Positions 53,178 to 61,594 of a DNA stretch of 64,000 nt are shown piece after piece. The stretch spans positions 3,402,001-3,466,000 of the forward strand of contig NZ_CP146101.1 in the NCBI RefSeq assembly GCF_037023745.1, read 5' to 3'. The notes beneath the pieces are model-generated. The model worked only from the letters and a program-made list of their open reading frames with translations. It was not told where the DNA came from and searched no databases. Numbering within the stretch: position 1 is the stretch's first letter; each line of letters begins with the position of its first letter. The position numbers were made by a program, and so were the translations under genes. This stretch comes from Streptomyces sp. SCSIO 30461 (GTDB lineage: Bacteria > Actinomycetota > Actinomycetes > Streptomycetales > Streptomycetaceae).

Positions 53178-54722
53178 ATGACTTCAGGTCATGTCCCACA
53201 TCTTGAGGAGCCCGGCGGTACCGCTGCTCACCCACCGGAGCGGTCGCTGCCGTGGTGGCGGTGGGCCGGTGTCCGTGCTCTGGTGGCAGGGATCGTCCTG
53301 CTGGCCGGTCTGGCCCTGCCCGTCATGTCCGCGCAGCCCGCGCACGCCGTCCCGCCCGGCACCTACGCCTACGTCGCCAACGCCGACGACGACACGGTGT
53401 CGGTGATCAATACGGCCACCGACACGGTCGTCGCCACCATCCCCGTCGGCGACGACCCGCAGGATGTGGCGGTCACCCCGGACGGCGCCTACGCCTACGT
53501 CGCCAACAACGGCGACGACACGGTGTCGGTGATCAATACGGCCACCGACGCGGTCGTCGCCACCATCCCCGTCGGCGACGGCCCGCAGGATGTGGCGGTC
53601 ACCCCGGATGGCGCTCACGTCTATGTCACCAACAACAGCGTCAACACGGTGTCGGTGATCCAGACCTCCGACAACACCGTCGCCGACACCGTCACCGTCG
53701 GCACCAACCCCAACGGCGTGGCGGTCACCCCCAACGGTGCCTACGTCTACGTCGCCAATTCAAATGACGGCACGGTGTCGGTGATCCAGACCTCTGACAA
53801 CACCGTCGCCGACACTGTCACCGTCGGCAGCGGGCCGTTCGGGGTGGCGGTCACCCCCAACGGTGCCTACGTCTACGTCGCCAATTCAAATGACGGCACG
53901 GTGTCGGTGATCCAGACCTCTGACAACACCGTCGCCGACACTGTCACCGTCGGCAGCGGGCCGTTCGGGCTGGCGGTCACCCCCAACGGTGCCTACGTCT
54001 ACGTTGCCAATTCAGGTGACGGCACGGTGTCGGTGATCCAGACCTCTGACAACACCGTCGCCGACACTGTCACCGTCGGCAGCGCGCCGTTCGGGGTGGC
54101 GGTCACCCCCAACGGCGCCTACGTCTACGTCACCAATGCCTTCGACGGCACGGTGTCGGTGATCCAGACCTCCGACAACACCGTCGCCGACACCGTCCCC
54201 GTCGGCGACAGCCCGACCGGGGTGGCGATCGCGGTGGTGCAGGAGCCCGCAGCACTGCGGCTGACCAAGCTCACCACCGGCGGGAAGTTCGTGCGGGGCG
54301 GGCAGGGCACCTACACCCTGACCGTCACCAACACCGGCGACCTGCCCACCGACGGTTCCACGGTCACCCTCACCGACACCCTCCCCACCGGTCTGACCCC
54401 GATCAGCCTCTCCGGCACCGGTTGGACCTGCACGCTGACCCCCTTGTCCTGCACCCGAGACGACGCCCTCGCCCCCGGCGCCAGCTACCCGGCCCTGACC
54501 CTCACCGTCCAGATCGCCACCAACGCGCCGAAGCAGGTCACCAACACCGCCACCGTCACCGGCGGCGGCACCACCGCCACCAGCACCGCCACCAACACCA
54601 CCACCGTCAACGACAAACCCAAGCCCCCGCACTACGGCAAGCCCGGCCACGGCAAGCCCGGTTATGGGAAGCCCGGCCATGGCAGGCCCAACCACGGCCA
54701 CCGACCCGGACCCCGAGCGTGA
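53178..54722 (+). CDS. Secreted YVTN-family beta-propeller protein with DUF11 domain
   Basis: 514 aa. GGAGG precedes the ATG at 53178. A signal segment (ALVAGIVLLAGLALPVMSAQ, ending PAHA) is followed by seven 42-residue YVTN repeats (~62-355), each like YVYVANSNDGTVSVIQTSDN. Then comes a DUF11-type beta-sandwich (TYTLTVTNTGDLPTDGSTVT) and a basic Pro/Gly/His/Lys tail of HGKPG units. Seven repeats equal one closed propeller. It is likely a surface or matrix protein with an adhesive or binding role; there is no enzyme motif and no sortase signal. Confidence 0.85.
   Translation: MTSGHVPHLEEPGGTAAHPPERSLPWWRWAGVRALVAGIVLLAGLALPVMSAQPAHAVPPGTYAYVANADDDTVSVINTATDTVVATIPVGDDPQDVAVTPDGAYAYVANNGDDTVSVINTATDAVVATIPVGDGPQDVAVTPDGAHVYVTNNSVNTVSVIQTSDNTVADTVTVGTNPNGVAVTPNGAYVYVANSNDGTVSVIQTSDNTVADTVTVGSGPFGVAVTPNGAYVYVANSNDGTVSVIQTSDNTVADTVTVGSGPFGLAVTPNGAYVYVANSGDGTVSVIQTSDNTVADTVTVGSAPFGVAVTPNGAYVYVTNAFDGTVSVIQTSDNTVADTVPVGDSPTGVAIAVVQEPAALRLTKLTTGGKFVRGGQGTYTLTVTNTGDLPTDGSTVTLTDTLPTGLTPISLSGTGWTCTLTPLSCTRDDALAPGASYPALTLTVQIATNAPKQVTNTATVTGGGTTATSTATNTTTVNDKPKPPHYGKPGHGKPGYGKPGHGRPNHGHRPGPRA
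53361..54236 (+). repeat. Seven tandem 126-bp repeats encoding propeller blades
   Basis: Seven in-frame 126-bp units. Units 4 (53742-53867) and 5 (53868-53993) differ at one base (GTG to CTG, Val to Leu), so one is a very recent copy. Units 1-2 and 7 are more diverged. Contiguous coding repeats without spacers. Confidence 0.9.
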
Positions 54723-54958
54723 CCAGCAGCCCCTGACAACCCCGGCGCCCACCGTCCAACCCGGAACACCGGGCGCCGGGGCACCAGCGACGCGGAAGTG
54801 TCTGGAGGAAGGCCGCGACGGGTGATGGCGCCACCACGCCGGGGCCGCCCGCGTCGCACGCACGTCCCGCAGACCACACGTAGAGTTGCGGGTCATGAGC
54901 CCCTGACCGGGACTCCAACAGGCCCTGATGGACCCCCCGGAACCCATGGAAGGTGTCT

Positions 54959-56389
54959 ATGCCGGAAGCCGTGGAGTACGACGTGGTGGTGCTGGGCGGG
55001 GGGCCCACGGGTGAGAACGTGGCGGAGCGGACCAGGGCCGCGGGGCTGAGTACGGCGGTGGTGGAGAGTGAGCTGCTCGGGGGCGAGTGCTCGTACTGGG
55101 CGTGCATGCCGAGCAAGGCACTGCTGAGGCCCGCGATCACCCACGCCGACGCCAGGCGCGTCCCGGGAGCGCGCGAGACGGTCAAGGGCCCGCTGGACAC
55201 CGCGGCGGTACTGGCCCACCGCGACCACTACACCTCTCACTGGAAGGACGACGGCCAGGTGGCCTGGCTCGACTCGATCGGAGCCCGCCTCTACCGCGGC
55301 CACGGCAGGCTGCACGGCCCCCGGCAGGTCGTCGTCACAGGACCCGAGGGCGAGCACCATGTGCTCACCGCCCGGCACGCCGTCGCCATCAGCACGGGCA
55401 CCAGGGCGGTGCTGCCCGATCTGCCCGGGGTAGCCGGCGCCAGGGCATGGACCAGCCGCGAGGCCACCAGCGCCAAAGCCGCCCCGGGGCGCCTGGTGGT
55501 GGTCGGCGGGGGAGTGGTCGGCACGGAGATGGCCACCGCGTGGCAGGCACTCGGCTCCCAGGTCACCCTGCTGGTGCGGGGCGACGGCGTGCTGCCCCGC
55601 ATGGAGCCGTTCGTCAGCGACTACATCGTGAAGGCGCTCAGCGACGCCGGTGCCACTGTACGTACCGGGGTGTCCGTGGCCGCCGTCCGGCGTGACGGAG
55701 GGGACGGACCGGTCACCGTCGTACTCGAAGGCGGCGAACTGATCGACGCCGACGAGGTCCTCTTCGCGACCGGGCGCGCTCCCCGCACCGCGGACATCGG
55801 CCTGGACACGGTCGGCATCGATCCCGGCTCCTGGCTGCGGGTGGACGACACCTGCCGGGTCGAGGGCACCGACTGGCTCTACGGCGTCGGTGATGTCAAC
55901 CACCGTGCGCTGCTGACCCATCAGGGGAAGTACCAGGGACGCATCGCCGGAGCAGCGATCGGTGCTCGGGCTCAGCATGTACCGCTGCTCGAAACCGACC
56001 GCTGGGGCGCGCACTCGGCGACCGCCGACCACGACGCCGTACCGCAGGTCGTCTTCACCGACCCCGAGGCGGCATCCGTCGGACCGACGCTCGCTCAAGC
56101 CGAGGCGTCCGGCCGCCGGGTGAGAGGGGTCGACTTCGACCTCGGCTCGGTCGCCGGTGCGGGGCTCTTCCTGGACGACTACCGCGGCCGCGCCCGTATG
56201 GTCGTCGACCTGGACCGGGAGATCCTGCTCGGCGCCACCTTCGTCGGACCCGGTGTGGGCGAACTGCTGCACTCGGCGACGATCGCCGTCGTGGGGGAGG
56301 TGCCGATCGACCGGCTGTGGCACGCCGTTCCGTCCTACCCGACCATCAGCGAGGTCTGGCTGAGGCTCCTTGAGACGTACCGGGGCTGA
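54959..56389 (+). CDS. Pyridine nucleotide-disulfide oxidoreductase-like flavoprotein
   Basis: 476 aa; ATG at 54959 with GGAAGG upstream. FAD site VVLGGGPTGENVAERTRAAG, redox pair GGECSYWACMPSKALLRP (CxxxxC), NAD site LVVVGGGVVGTEMATAWQAL and YGVGDVNHRALLTHQGKYQG. The C-terminal dimer domain has VPSYPTISEVWLRLLE; the His-Pro-Thr of lipoamide dehydrogenases is Tyr-Pro-Thr, so the proton-relay His is absent. It should bind FAD and NAD(P)H, but it is not a standard lipoamide dehydrogenase. Physiological disulfide unknown. Confidence 0.87.
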   Translation: MPEAVEYDVVVLGGGPTGENVAERTRAAGLSTAVVESELLGGECSYWACMPSKALLRPAITHADARRVPGARETVKGPLDTAAVLAHRDHYTSHWKDDGQVAWLDSIGARLYRGHGRLHGPRQVVVTGPEGEHHVLTARHAVAISTGTRAVLPDLPGVAGARAWTSREATSAKAAPGRLVVVGGGVVGTEMATAWQALGSQVTLLVRGDGVLPRMEPFVSDYIVKALSDAGATVRTGVSVAAVRRDGGDGPVTVVLEGGELIDADEVLFATGRAPRTADIGLDTVGIDPGSWLRVDDTCRVEGTDWLYGVGDVNHRALLTHQGKYQGRIAGAAIGARAQHVPLLETDRWGAHSATADHDAVPQVVFTDPEAASVGPTLAQAEASGRRVRGVDFDLGSVAGAGLFLDDYRGRARMVVDLDREILLGATFVGPGVGELLHSATIAVVGEVPIDRLWHAVPSYPTISEVWLRLLETYRG

Positions 56390-56521
56390 ACTCACCGGAT
56401 CGCCGGCGCGAAGGACGCCGGGCGCAGGGGTGGCCGCCCCACCCGGATGGACCGCAGCGCTCGCGCACACACCCGCACCGGGTTCTGCTGAGACCACCCA
56501 TTCGTACCGGGAGGTCCTGCC

Positions 56522-57907
56522 GTGCCGGACAACGGAGTTCCAGGAAGCGGAGAGCCGCACAGCGGAGAGCCGCAACCCGGCCCCGCGGAGCCGGACTCGC
56601 TCGACAGCCTCCGTGAGCGCGTGGCGGTTCTCGAGTCCCAGCAGCTGAAGCGGACTCCCCGGCACCGCGTGAGGTCCTTCTTCGCCGCGCTGCTCATCGT
56701 GCTCGGCTGTGTGCTCGCACCGTTCGGCGTTGTCGCCGCATGGACGGCGGACGAGATCGGTGACACCGACCGCTACGTGGCCACCGTCGCTCCGCTCGCC
56801 TCCGACGCGGACGTCCAGCAAGCGGCGGCGACCCGCATCACCAACGTGGTGATGGAGCACATCGATCTGAGCGCCCTGCTGGAGGAAGCCGTCCCGGCGG
56901 ACCGGCCCCTGCTGGACAACCTCATCGGCCGGGTCGGCAAATCCCTGGAAGGCGCCGTCCGCAGCTTCGTCCAGGACAAGACCCAGGAGATCCTCGCCTC
57001 AGGCACCTTCAGGACGATCTGGGTCGACGCAAACCGCGACGCCCACACGGCTCTGGTCAAGGCCCTCACCGGCAGCTCGGACAGCACCCTGACAATCCAC
57101 AACAACTCGGTCACCGTCGACCTGGGGCCGGTCATCGACAGGGTCAAACAGCGCCTCGTGGACGACGGCCTGACGATCGCCTCGAAGATCCCCGAGGTGC
57201 ACACCGACTTCACCGTGCTCCGTTCCGATGACATCGGCCGGGTGAAGACCTACTTCCGGCTGCTCCAGATCGCCGGTGTCTGGCTTCCGGTCATCGCGGT
57301 GCTGTTGGTCATCGGAGGTGTGCTGCTGTCCAGGCACCGGCGCCGTGCGCTGGTGGCGGGCGCGCTGGGTCTCGCTTTCGCGGCGGTGGTTCTCGGCGTC
57401 GCGCTCACCGTGTTCCGCGTGGTCTATCTCAACGCACTGCCCGACAGCGTCTCGCAGCCCGCGGCCGGGACGATCTACGACACCCTGACGCGCTATCTGC
57501 GCACCATGGTCCGGGTGACCGTCGCGCTGGGTGTGGTGGTGGCGCTCGCAGCCTGGCTGAGCGGTCCCGGCCGCTACGCCACCCTCGTACGCCAGCTGTG
57601 GGTCTCGGGCATCGCGGCGGTACGTTCGACCGCCGACAACTGGGGCATGCGTACCGGACCGGTCGGTCCGTTCGTGCGGCGCTACCGGTCCTGGATCACC
57701 TGGGTACTGGTGGCGCTGGCGCTGCTGGTGTTCATTCTGTGGAGCTATCCCACAGGATGGGTGGTCATCGCCATCGCGCTGGTGTTGCTGCTGGCCATGG
57801 CGGTGGTGGAGTTCCTCGCCCAGGACAGCGGCGACCACGGCGCCGGAAACGCCGGGGCGGACGGATCGGGACCGGTCGAACCGTCCCGGACTCCGTCCGC
57901 CCCATGA
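56522..57907 (+). CDS. Integral membrane protein, hypothetical
   Basis: 461 aa; GGGAGG is 7 nt before the GTG. A Pro/Glu-rich N-terminus with a short coiled coil (LRERVAVLESQQL) leads to TM1 (FFAALLIVLGCVLAPFGVVA). A ~190-residue extracytoplasmic domain (ALLEEAVPADRPLLDNLIGR; QDKTQEILASGTFRTIWVDA) is followed by four more helices. The layout is common among uncharacterised actinobacterial envelope proteins; no enzyme motif seen. Confidence 0.75.
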   Translation: MPDNGVPGSGEPHSGEPQPGPAEPDSLDSLRERVAVLESQQLKRTPRHRVRSFFAALLIVLGCVLAPFGVVAAWTADEIGDTDRYVATVAPLASDADVQQAAATRITNVVMEHIDLSALLEEAVPADRPLLDNLIGRVGKSLEGAVRSFVQDKTQEILASGTFRTIWVDANRDAHTALVKALTGSSDSTLTIHNNSVTVDLGPVIDRVKQRLVDDGLTIASKIPEVHTDFTVLRSDDIGRVKTYFRLLQIAGVWLPVIAVLLVIGGVLLSRHRRRALVAGALGLAFAAVVLGVALTVFRVVYLNALPDSVSQPAAGTIYDTLTRYLRTMVRVTVALGVVVALAAWLSGPGRYATLVRQLWVSGIAAVRSTADNWGMRTGPVGPFVRRYRSWITWVLVALALLVFILWSYPTGWVVIAIALVLLLAMAVVEFLAQDSGDHGAGNAGADGSGPVEPSRTPSAP

Positions 57908-57915
57908 CGGCGTGA

Positions 57916-58878
57916 TCAGCCCTTGCGGGTGTTGATCTCCTCGGTGAGCTGGGGGACGACGTCGAAGAGGTCGCCGACGACGCCGTAGTCGACCAGGTCG
58001 AAGATCGGGGCCTCGGCGTCCTTGTTCACCGCCACGATGGTCTTCGAGGTCTGCATACCCGCCCGGTGCTGGATCGCGCCGGAGATACCCGAGGCGATGT
58101 ACAACTGCGGCGACACACTCTTACCCGTCTGACCGACCTGGTTGGAGTGCGGGTACCACCCCGCGTCGACCGCGGCACGCGAGGCACCCACCGCGGCACC
58201 CAGCGAGTCCGCCAGCGCCTCGATCACCGCGAAGTTCTCCGCACCATTGACACCACGCCCACCGGACACCACGATCGCGGCCTCGGTCAGCTCCGGACGC
58301 CCGGTCGACTCCCGCGCCGTACGCGACACCACCTTCGTACCCGTCGCCTGCTCACCGAAGACCACCTCGAGCACCTCGACCGCACCCGCGGCCGCAGCCG
58401 GCTCCACCGCAGCCGAATTCGGCTTCACCGTGATCACCGGAACACCCCGCGACACACGCGACTTCGTCGTGAACGACGCCGCGAACGCCGACTGCGTGGC
58501 CACCGGACCCGACTCACCCGCCTCCAGATCCACCGCATCGGTGATCAGACCCGAACCGATCCGCACCGCCAGCCGCGCCGCGACCTCCTTACCCTCCGCC
58601 GACGACGGCACCAACACCGCCACCGGCGACACCGCCTCCACAGCGGCCTGCAACGCATCCACCTTCGGCACCACCAGATACGCACCGAACTCCGGCGCAT
58701 CCGCGGTCAACACCCGAACCGCACCATGCTCGGCCAGCACCGACACGGTCTCCCCCGCACCGGAACCCAACGCAAGCGCAACCGGCTCACCAATCCGGCG
58801 AGCCAGCGTCAACAACTCCAGCGTCGGCTTGCGGACGGCACCATCCACGTGATCGACGTAGACGAGAACTTCAGCCAT
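57916..58878 (-). CDS. etfA: Electron transfer flavoprotein alpha subunit
   Basis: 320 aa. The C-terminal FAD signature is intact ([20 protein letters not shown] and [20 protein letters not shown]). Pairs with EtfB to accept electrons from acyl-CoA dehydrogenases such as those at 19086 and 20289. Lies 85 nt after etfB. Confidence 0.95.
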   Translation of the reverse strand: MAEVLVYVDHVDGAVRKPTLELLTLARRIGEPVALALGSGAGETVSVLAEHGAVRVLTADAPEFGAYLVVPKVDALQAAVEAVSPVAVLVPSSAEGKEVAARLAVRIGSGLITDAVDLEAGESGPVATQSAFAASFTTKSRVSRGVPVITVKPNSAAVEPAAAAGAVEVLEVVFGEQATGTKVVSRTARESTGRPELTEAAIVVSGGRGVNGAENFAVIEALADSLGAAVGASRAAVDAGWYPHSNQVGQTGKSVSPQLYIASGISGAIQHRAGMQTSKTIVAVNKDAEAPIFDLVDYGVVGDLFDVVPQLTEEINTRKG

Positions 58879-58963
58879 GGGACGTCTTCTCTCCTGCTAT
58901 GCGACGAATGCGCGAACGCAACGGAACAAGGGCCGAACCAACGACCCCGACGGGCAGCAGCCC

Positions 58964-59749
58964 TCAGATGAACTTCTGACCCGCGAGGAACTCAGCGAGC
59001 CGCCTACCACCCTCGCCCTCGTCCTTCACGATCGTGCCCGCACTACGAGCCGGACGCTCAGCCGCGGAATCCACCACGGTCCACGCACCCTCCAGACCCA
59101 CCTGCCCGGCCTCCAGACCCAGATCCGACAGATCCAACGACCGAACCGGCTTCTTCTTCGCCGCCATGATCCCCTTGAACGACGGATACCGCGCCTCACC
59201 CGACTGATCCGTCACCGACACCACCGCAGGAAGCGACGCCTCCAACCGCTCCGACGCCGCGTCACCATCACGACGACCCGTCACCACACCACCCTCGACG
59301 GACACCTCCGACAGCAACGTCACCTGCGGCACACCCAGACGCTCCGCCAGAACCGCCGGCAACACACCCATCGTCCCGTCCGTCGACGCCATCCCACACA
59401 CCACCAGATCGAACCCGGTCTCCTCGACCGCCTTCGCCAGCACCAGCGACGTACCCATCACATCACTGCCGTGCAGATCGTCATCCTCGACATGAACGGC
59501 CTTGTCCGCACCCATCGACAACGCCTTGCGCAACGCGTCCTTCGCATCCTCAGGACCCACGGTCAGCACGGTGATCTCCGCACCGTCCACACCCTCCGTG
59601 ATCTGCAACGCCTGCTCGACCGCGTACTCGTCCAACTCCGACAGCAGGCCGTCCACATCATCACGGTCAACGGTCAGATCATCCGCGAAGTGCCGGTCGC
59701 CAGTGGCATCGGGCACGTACTTCACACAGACAACGATCCTCAAGCTCAC
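58964..59749 (-). CDS. etfB: Electron transfer flavoprotein beta subunit
   Basis: 261 aa, GTG start with GGAG upstream. N-terminal IVVCVKYVPDATGDRHF, AMP-binding region VVCGMASTDGTMGVLPAVLA and the recognition-loop region SFKGIMAAKKKPV. First gene of etfBA. A regulated promoter with two TetR-type palindromes lies about 60-100 nt upstream. Confidence 0.95.
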   Translation of the reverse strand: MSLRIVVCVKYVPDATGDRHFADDLTVDRDDVDGLLSELDEYAVEQALQITEGVDGAEITVLTVGPEDAKDALRKALSMGADKAVHVEDDDLHGSDVMGTSLVLAKAVEETGFDLVVCGMASTDGTMGVLPAVLAERLGVPQVTLLSEVSVEGGVVTGRRDGDAASERLEASLPAVVSVTDQSGEARYPSFKGIMAAKKKPVRSLDLSDLGLEAGQVGLEGAWTVVDSAAERPARSAGTIVKDEGEGGRRLAEFLAGQKFI

Positions 59750-59809
59750 GCCGGCTCTCCTACTGAATGGCTGACTGGTTCCGCTGGTGGCGCATGGTCG
59801 CCGGGGGCG

Positions 59810-59851
59810 AGCCTATGGCACTCAGTTCCCGCAGTAAAGGTACTCAGTGCC
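59810..59851 (-). promoter_or_regulatory. etfBA promoter with paired palindromes
   Basis: On the minus strand: -35 TTTACT (59838-59833), 17-bp spacer, -10 TAGGCT (59815-59810). Two 13-bp GGCACTnAGTGCC-type palindromes, 59817-59829 and 59839-59851, sit in the spacer and just upstream of the -35, 22 bp apart centre to centre. Each has one mismatched pair. The second also covers the likely -35 of the divergent tetR promoter (-10 TAGGTT, 59870-59875, leaderless ATG at 59882). One repressor could therefore shut both promoters. Confidence 0.75.
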
Positions 59852-59881
59852 AAAATGGCGATCCGATGTTAGGTTCCCCGC

Positions 59882-60646
59882 ATGACCGAGGTGCGCAAAA
59901 GAGGCGGTGGAACCGCCGGAAACCCGGCCCCGGCCACGGGTCCGCAAGGCAAGGTCCCCATGCGGGACGCGCTGGCCGAAGCGGCGTTCCAACTGTTCAT
60001 GGAGCGCGGGTACGAGCAGACCACGGTCGACGACATCGTGGCTCGCGCCGGAGTCGGGCGGCGCTCGTTCTTCCGCTACTTCCCCTCCAAGGAGGACGCG
60101 GTCTTCCCGGACCACGAGCGCTGTCTTGCCGATGTGACCGCGTTCCTCACCGCGGCCGGGGACGAGGGCGATCCCGTGGCCAGGGTCTGTGACGCGGCCA
60201 GGCTGGTGCTGCGGATGTACGCGGCCGACCCCGAGTTCTCCGTGCAGCGCTACCGGCTCACCAAGGAAGTGCCCGGGCTGAGGACCTACGAACTCTCCGT
60301 GGTCCGCCGCTATGAGCGCACGATGGCCGGTTATCTGCGCCGCCGCTGCGCGGAGTCCGCGGATGGTGCGCTGCGGGCCGATGTGATCGCCGCCGCGGTG
60401 GTCGCCGCGCACAACAACGCGCTGCGGTCCTGGTTGCGTTCGGGGGGAGAGGAGGATGCCGAGACCGCCATGGACCACGCGCTGCGCCTCGTGATGGACG
60501 TTTGGGGGGAGGGCCGTGTGGAAGGTGCTCGGGATGGCATCGCCGAGAGCCGTGGCGAAGGGGACGTGCTTGTGCTGGTCACCCGTCGGGGCACTCCGAT
60601 GTGGCGGGTGGTGCAGAGAATGGAAGAGGCGCTGGATGGCCGCTGA
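59882..60646 (+). CDS. TetR-family regulator, probable repressor of etfBA and the DUF35 gene
   Basis: 254 aa, leaderless ATG. Helix-turn-helix GYEQTTVDDIVARAGVGRRS then FFRYFPSKEDAVF. The C-terminal ligand domain is helical with an MftR-like character (RMYAADPEFSVQRYRLTKEV); the last ~25 residues are unstructured. It is flanked on both sides by inverted copies of the same double palindrome, the strongest evidence that it binds them. An acyl-CoA or related ligand is a guess from the neighbours. Confidence 0.9.
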   Translation: MTEVRKRGGGTAGNPAPATGPQGKVPMRDALAEAAFQLFMERGYEQTTVDDIVARAGVGRRSFFRYFPSKEDAVFPDHERCLADVTAFLTAAGDEGDPVARVCDAARLVLRMYAADPEFSVQRYRLTKEVPGLRTYELSVVRRYERTMAGYLRRRCAESADGALRADVIAAAVVAAHNNALRSWLRSGGEEDAETAMDHALRLVMDVWGEGRVEGARDGIAESRGEGDVLVLVTRRGTPMWRVVQRMEEALDGR

Positions 60647-60678
60647 CCAGCGCTTTTGATAGTCCGCTCGGAAAAACA

Positions 60679-60721
60679 GGCACTCGGTATCTTTACTCTG
60701 CGGCACTCAGTGCCATACGGT
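60679..60721 (+). promoter_or_regulatory. DUF35-gene promoter with paired palindromes (second copy of the module)
   Basis: Palindrome 60679-60691, -35 TTTACT (60692-60697), perfect palindrome GGCACTCAGTGCC (60702-60714), -10 TACGGT (60716-60721), spacer 18 bp. Element order and spacing copy the etfBA promoter almost exactly, in inverted orientation. It gives a ~50-nt leader to the GTG at 60779. Confidence 0.75.
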
Positions 60722-60778
60722 GCCCACGCGCCGATGCGACGACGGTGCACATTCCGGCCGACGGCAGGGAGTCGAGAC

Positions 60779-61162
60779 GTGTTGAAGCAAGAATCCGGCA
60801 CAGCGACGGCGGTGCGCCAGGAGCCCGCACTCACCTACCAGCGATGCCGCTGGTGCGGCACCGCCTCGTTCCGGCGTCTGCTCTGTCCGGTCTGCGCCTC
60901 AAGCGACCTGGACGCCGAGCAGAGCGAGGGACTCGGCACCGTCGTCCGCACCAGCGTCGTCCACCGCAACACCGCTGTGGCGCGCAACGAGTCCCTGATC
61001 CGCTTCCCCGAGGGCTTCATGTTCCGCTGCCGGGTCATCGGAGTCGACCCGCATCTCGTGTGGGTGGGAGCCCCGGTGCGGCCCGCGGCCGGCTGGGACA
61101 TGGAAGCCGGGGAAGCGGTGTTCGAGATCTGCGAGCCGGGCGGTCGCGCGGACCGCTACTGA
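60779..61162 (+). CDS. DUF35 zinc-ribbon/OB-fold protein
   Basis: 127 aa; GTG at 60779 with GGAG about 7 nt upstream. The rubredoxin-like zinc ribbon (QRCRWCGTASFRRLLCPVCA) gives CxxC...CxxC, followed by an OB fold (GTVVRTSVVHRNTAVARNES, FMFRCRVIGVDPHLVWVGAP). Such proteins act with thiolase-like enzymes in acyl-CoA metabolism, which fits co-regulation with etfBA. Its stop overlaps the TPR gene end by 7 bp, converging. Confidence 0.88.
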   Translation: MLKQESGTATAVRQEPALTYQRCRWCGTASFRRLLCPVCASSDLDAEQSEGLGTVVRTSVVHRNTAVARNESLIRFPEGFMFRCRVIGVDPHLVWVGAPVRPAAGWDMEAGEAVFEICEPGGRADRY

Positions 61163-61518
61163 TCCGCGCCCGGCGCCGCTGGGCCGGAGGCCTCCCCGGA
61201 CATGGCAGCCGCCAGCCGCAGATGCGCTGCAGCTTCACCAGCCCGTCCCTGCCGCTCCAGGGCGCGGCCCAGCATCAGCCTGGCGTAGTGCTCCACCGGA
61301 TCCTGCTCCAGGATCGCCCGCAGTTCCTTCTCGGCTTTCGCGAGCTGCGCCGAGTGGTAGTACGCCCGCGCCAGCAGCAGCCGCGCAGCGGTGTGCAAGG
61401 GCGCCTCGTCCACCAGCCCGCCGAGAATGCGGGCCGCGGTGAGGTACTCCTTCGCTTCGAAGAACATCTGGGCGCGGTCCCAGCGGTCCGACGGTGTCCC
61501 GAACTCGTAGTAGTGCAC
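61156..61518 (-). CDS. Tetratricopeptide-repeat protein
   Basis: 120 aa from the GTG at 61518; the frame is open to an ATG at 61596, but that would share bases with the pirin start. About three TPR units (AQMFFEAKEYLTAARILGGL, ARAYYHSAQLAKAEKELRAI, GRALERQGRAGEAAAHLRLA). A scaffold-type helical protein; partner unknown. Confidence 0.8.
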   Translation of the reverse strand: MHYYEFGTPSDRWDRAQMFFEAKEYLTAARILGGLVDEAPLHTAARLLLARAYYHSAQLAKAEKELRAILEQDPVEHYARLMLGRALERQGRAGEAAAHLRLAAAMSGEASGPAAPGADQ

Positions 61519-61581
61519 GCCCTGGCAACCCGCTGAACCAGGTGAAAATTCCGCCTTGGCGTCACCTGTGGCACGCGGGTC

Positions 61582-61587
61582 TAGGTT
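61582..61587 (+). promoter_or_regulatory. Leaderless -10 element of the pirin gene (TAGGTT)
   Basis: TAGGTT followed by seven bases and the ATG at 61595; no ribosome binding site present. Confidence 0.4.
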
Positions 61588-61594
61588 GGTCCCC

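Noticed and set aside
54893..56860. Minus-strand open frame of 655 codons opposite the flavoprotein gene
   Set aside because: Composition-driven shadow; the plus-strand protein has clear FAD, NAD and redox motifs.
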